The notes below the pieces were generated by a model. That model was not told the origin of the DNA. It saw only the letters and a list, made by a program, of their open reading frames with translations, and did not search any database. Source: Candidatus Pacearchaeota archaeon (GTDB lineage: Archaea; Nanobdellota; Nanobdellia; Pacearchaeales; GW2011-AR1). From it: 8,128 nt of DNA. Location: positions 1 to 8,128 of the forward strand of contig WJLK01000114.1 of the NCBI GenBank assembly GCA_014728565.1. The letters are read 5' to 3'. A program made the position numbers and the translations under genes. Below, piece by piece: positions 5,616 through 8,128 of this stretch (positions within the stretch are counted from its first letter, which is position 1; each line of letters opens with the position of its first letter).

Positions 5616-6563
5616 ATGCAAAAAATACTTCCTAAATCAAAACTCAATGATTTTTTAAAGAAATTAATGCAAAAACATCAGGTAATAGCACCTGTTAAAG
5701 AGGAAAACACTAAATTCAAAATTCTCAACAATCAAAATCTAAAAAAACTTTATCTGAAAAAAATAACTCAGGTTCCTGTAAAAAAATTCTTTATTCCAGA
5801 TAATGAAATCCTATTAGAATATAAGAATGATAAACTAATAGAAAAAAAAGATTCAACCTTGCCAAGAATAATTTTTGGTCTGAGAAAATGCGATATAAAT
5901 GCTCTGCTTGTTTTAGATAAGATAATGCAGGATCCTCTTTATATAAGTAAAAGAAAAAACACTATTATAATAGGACTATATTGTGAAAATCCAGATGAAT
6001 ATTGTTTCTGCAAATCAATGGAACTTTCTGAAAAAGGCTATGACTTGTTTTTTTATCCTGATAGAAAAAATTATTACATTTCAATTGGAAGTAAAAAAGG
6101 TGAGAAACTTGTTAGTAATCTTGCTGTTGCTAAAAAACAGGTTATAAAACAAATAAAAAACACAAAAAAACTTCCAGATAAAAATATTGAAAATCACTAC
6201 AGAGATAAAATCTGGGAAAGTGATGCTGAAAAATGCCTGAGTTGCAGTGCATGTACTGTTTATTGTCCTACCTGTAACTGCTTTGACATAAAAGATAATC
6301 TGGATGTTAATTTAAAAAATGGAGAGAGATTTAGAAAAGAAACCTCCTGTCAGTTAAAAAGCTTTACAAGAGTTGCAGGTGGAAAATCCTATAGGGATTC
6401 AAGACTTTCAAGATTTAAACACTTTGTATACCATAAAATAGATTATTTTAAAAAACAACATGAAGTTTACATGTGCGTTGGTTGTGGTCGTTGCTTAAGA
6501 GTCTGCCCAACAAACATTGACTGGATTAATACTATAAACCTGCTTAAAGGAATAAAAAAATGA
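5616..6563 (+). CDS. hydB: Sulfhydrogenase/hydrogenase beta subunit HydB-like iron-sulfur protein
   Basis: In group 3b [NiFe] hydrogenases HydB relays electrons between the NAD(P)-reducing flavoprotein HydG and the catalytic dimer. AsrA of anaerobic sulfite reductase is a homologue. The N-terminus (LPKSKLNDFLKKL, then VIAPVKE) and GLRKCDINALLVLDKIM (88-104) with YCFCKSM (129-135) match this family. Two ferredoxin-type [4Fe-4S] motifs follow: C207, C210, C213 and C217 (CLSCSACTVYCP), then C287, C290, C293 and C297 (CVGCGRCLRVCP). Extra cysteines C220 and C222 follow the first motif. The length of 315 residues is close to archaeal HydB (about 340). Hydrogenase is preferred over sulfite reductase because the next redox gene is most like HydG, but downstream genes would decide. 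The gene overlaps the next start by 4 bp (ATGA at 6560-6563). Confidence 0.82.
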   Translation: MQKILPKSKLNDFLKKLMQKHQVIAPVKEENTKFKILNNQNLKKLYLKKITQVPVKKFFIPDNEILLEYKNDKLIEKKDSTLPRIIFGLRKCDINALLVLDKIMQDPLYISKRKNTIIIGLYCENPDEYCFCKSMELSEKGYDLFFYPDRKNYYISIGSKKGEKLVSNLAVAKKQVIKQIKNTKKLPDKNIENHYRDKIWESDAEKCLSCSACTVYCPTCNCFDIKDNLDVNLKNGERFRKETSCQLKSFTRVAGGKSYRDSRLSRFKHFVYHKIDYFKKQHEVYMCVGCGRCLRVCPTNIDWINTINLLKGIKK

Positions 6564-7360
6564 AAAAAAATCATTCAGAGAAATTACAAGAATTTACAGA
6601 AAAGTTAAAAAATATGCCTGAAATAAAAGGAGTCTACTATGACGGTTCAACTGCAGAACAATCCTGGGATATTTATTCTGATATTGATATAGGAATATTT
6701 GTTAAAGATAAAGATTATAAAAAAATTCTAAATAAAATTCAAAAACTTCTAAGCTGGTGGGGAGAAATAAAACTTTACAATACTGGAGATTTTGGTGAAC
6801 ATTATGCTTTTGTTGGTAATGACTATTTTAAAGTTGAAATCGGAGTCAATAAACAAAGTGAATTAAAACCTAGTTATGAATTTAAAAACATAAAAATAGC
6901 ATTTGACAAAACAGGATATCTAACAAAAATATATAAAAAATCAAAAAAAATTTCCAAATCAAAATTAAATCATAAAGAATTTGTAAATTTTTTTCTAAAT
7001 ACAAGAAGCAATTTCATATATAGTGCAAGACATTATGCAAGAGGACAAAGATTATCAGGAGCTAGTGAAATAGGAAGTATAGGAGGTCGTTTATTTTATT
7101 ATCTTGGAAAAATAAAAGGAATGGAAGGATGGGAAAGTCTCAGAAATGCTGAAAACCATCTAACAAAAAAAGAGTGGAATTTTCTAAAAATCTCAAGTAT
7201 AAAATCTCTGGAAAAAAAAGAGATTAAAAGAGCTATAAAAGCAAACTGGAAATATATGAAATATCTTGAAAATCTTTATGAAAAAAATTCAGGAAAAAAA
7301 TTAAATCTCAAATGCAATGATAAAGAAATATTAAACATAATAAATAAAACAATAAAATGA
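6560..7360 (+). CDS. Nucleotidyltransferase-fold protein embedded in the hydBG operon
   Basis: The N-terminal half of this 266-residue protein has a Pol-beta-type nucleotidyltransferase signature. GS at 29-30 is followed by SDIDIGIFV (40-48), with D41 and D43 as metal ligands. A third acidic residue, E93, lies in FKVEIGV on a following strand. The set is intact, so the protein may be active, transferring a nucleotide to a small molecule, protein or RNA. The layout (GSTAEQSWDIYSDID) resembles aminoglycoside or lincosamide nucleotidyltransferase-like families, but the target cannot be assigned. Residues about 135-266 are a lysine-rich helical domain (FFLNTRSNFIYSARHYARGQ, then repeated helices), perhaps a substrate or HEPN-like helical bundle. 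The start ATG overlaps the hydB stop (ATGA, 6560-6563). AAAGGA (6546-6551) lies 8 nt upstream as a possible ribosome-binding site. Its own stop overlaps the hydG start (7357-7360), so expression should be coupled to both redox subunits. Confidence 0.75.
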   Translation: MKKNHSEKLQEFTEKLKNMPEIKGVYYDGSTAEQSWDIYSDIDIGIFVKDKDYKKILNKIQKLLSWWGEIKLYNTGDFGEHYAFVGNDYFKVEIGVNKQSELKPSYEFKNIKIAFDKTGYLTKIYKKSKKISKSKLNHKEFVNFFLNTRSNFIYSARHYARGQRLSGASEIGSIGGRLFYYLGKIKGMEGWESLRNAENHLTKKEWNFLKISSIKSLEKKEIKRAIKANWKYMKYLENLYEKNSGKKLNLKCNDKEILNIINKTIK

Positions 7361-8128
7361 CCTACCTACCAAAAAAATACAAAATAACAGGTATAAAAAA
7401 GTATACTCCAGATGTAAAACTACTAAAAGTTAAATGTAATTTAAATCCCAAACCCGGACAGTTTCTTGAAGTAAGTATACCTGGAATTGGAGAGTGTCCT
7501 TTAGCAAGCTGTTCATATAATAATAAGGAAATTCATCTTCTTACAAGAAATGCAGGAAATGCAACTTCTGCAATTTTTCATTTAAAAAATAAAAACAATA
7601 TCTATATAAGAGGGCCTTATGGAAATGGCTTTCCACTAAAAGAGCTGGAAAACAAGAACATTTTACTAATAGCTGGTGGGACTGGAATAGCTCCTGTAAC
7701 ATCTCTTATAAACTACATTGAAAAAAACAGGAAAAAATTCAAGAATATTACAATTTATTTTGGATTTAGAAACAGAGAGTATATTCTTCTTGAAAAGAGA
7801 ATAAAAAAATGGAAAAAGAAATTTAAAGTTATCATTTGCCTGGATGAAGACAGCAAGAAAAAAGGAATGAAATGTGAAACAGGATTTATACATAAAGTCA
7901 TGGATAAACACAAAATTCCTTTTGAAAATACAATAGCTGTTTTATGCGGTCCTGAAATAATGATGAAATCTGTAACCAAAAAACTTAATAATCTTAAAAT
8001 TCCAGATAATAAAGTGTTCTGGAGCGTGGAAAGACGAATGGAATGTGGATTTGGAAACTGCAATCGTTGCCTAATTCAGGACCTATATGTATGCAAGGAC
8101 GGGCCTGTTTTCAGATATGATATAATAA
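7357..8128 (+). CDS. hydG: Sulfhydrogenase/hydrogenase gamma subunit HydG-like flavoprotein (3' end outside window)
   Basis: HydG is the FAD- and NAD(P)-binding subunit that exchanges electrons between pyridine nucleotide and HydB. AsrB and PyrK are related. Frame 1 from ATG7357 stays open for 257 codons to the window edge. PGQFLEVSIPGIGECPLASCS (33-53 region) is the FAD-binding barrel, and its CPLASCS matches the HydG-type variant of the RxYS motif. IRGPYGNGFP (84-93) and AGGTGIAPV (106-114) belong to the FAD/NAD domain, and VLCGPEIM (195-202) is the conserved NAD-domain CGP loop. C230, C235, C238 and C246 (ECGFGNCNRC, then YVC) ligate a [2Fe-2S] cluster. The text after them, KDGPVFRYD, is near the usual end, so only a short tail should be missing. 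The start is fixed by the ATGA overlap with the nucleotidyltransferase stop. No separate ribosome-binding site is seen. Confidence 0.85.
   Translation, partial: MTYLPKKYKITGIKKYTPDVKLLKVKCNLNPKPGQFLEVSIPGIGECPLASCSYNNKEIHLLTRNAGNATSAIFHLKNKNNIYIRGPYGNGFPLKELENKNILLIAGGTGIAPVTSLINYIEKNRKKFKNITIYFGFRNREYILLEKRIKKWKKKFKVIICLDEDSKKKGMKCETGFIHKVMDKHKIPFENTIAVLCGPEIMMKSVTKKLNNLKIPDNKVFWSVERRMECGFGNCNRCLIQDLYVCKDGPVFRYDII

Noticed and set aside
6560..7360. Calling the nucleotidyltransferase an antibiotic-resistance gene
   Set aside because: Only the general fold signature is shared with aminoglycoside or lincosamide enzymes. The C-terminal domain is unassigned and the operon context is a hydrogenase.
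7666..8063. Two overlapping minus-strand ORFs of 81 and 102 codons
   Set aside because: Both are antisense to hydG, whose plus frame carries clear FAD, NAD and [2Fe-2S] motifs.

Overview
The window is A+T-rich with lysine- and isoleucine-rich proteins. It looks archaeal rather than bacterial. Several genes have a TATA-like box about 23-27 bp before the start codon (leaderless transcripts), others have a short leader with a GGAGG-type site, and the right end carries a HydB/HydG pair of the kind found in archaeal sulfhydrogenases. The composition, compact proteins and very short spacers would suit a DPANN-type archaeon such as a woesearchaeote relative. That lineage call is an inference, not something the sequence proves.

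Layout. Positions 1-126 hold the end of a short ORF resembling the N-terminal segment of IS1634-type transposases. Directly after it, in the same frame but behind a TAA stop, lies a STAS-like coding remnant (127-486) with no usable start codon. An inverted repeat and a clear TATA box follow. They lead into a large plus-strand gene (577-2859) for a two-domain glycosyltransferase: a GT4-like module fused to an (alpha/alpha) barrel module.

Its 3' end overlaps the tail of a block of four minus-strand genes. In coordinate order these are a GHMP-type sugar kinase (2837-3676), a Nudix-fold protein whose catalytic glutamates are replaced by lysines (3890-4330), a ROK-family sugar kinase without the zinc-binding cysteine motif (4446-5267), and a 70-residue one-pass membrane protein (5306-5518). 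Each of the four has its own recognisable promoter or ribosome-binding site, so they may be separate short transcription units rather than one operon.

A divergent promoter region at 5519-5615 separates this block from a plus-strand operon. That operon holds hydB (two [4Fe-4S] clusters, 5616-6563), a nucleotidyltransferase-fold protein (6560-7360) and hydG (FAD/NAD/[2Fe-2S] protein, 7357 to the window edge). The three are linked by ATGA stop/start overlaps. HydB and HydG together form the electron-transfer half of a cytosolic group 3b [NiFe] hydrogenase (sulfhydrogenase). The catalytic hydD and hydA subunits would be expected just beyond the right edge.

The most interesting point is the nucleotidyltransferase wedged between hydB and hydG. 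Next are the charge-inverted Nudix box and the broken STAS gene next to a transposase-like fragment. The left and centre of the window concern sugar and glycan metabolism, and the right end concerns NAD(P)/H2 redox chemistry. I saw no tRNA, rRNA, CRISPR array or complete insertion sequence.
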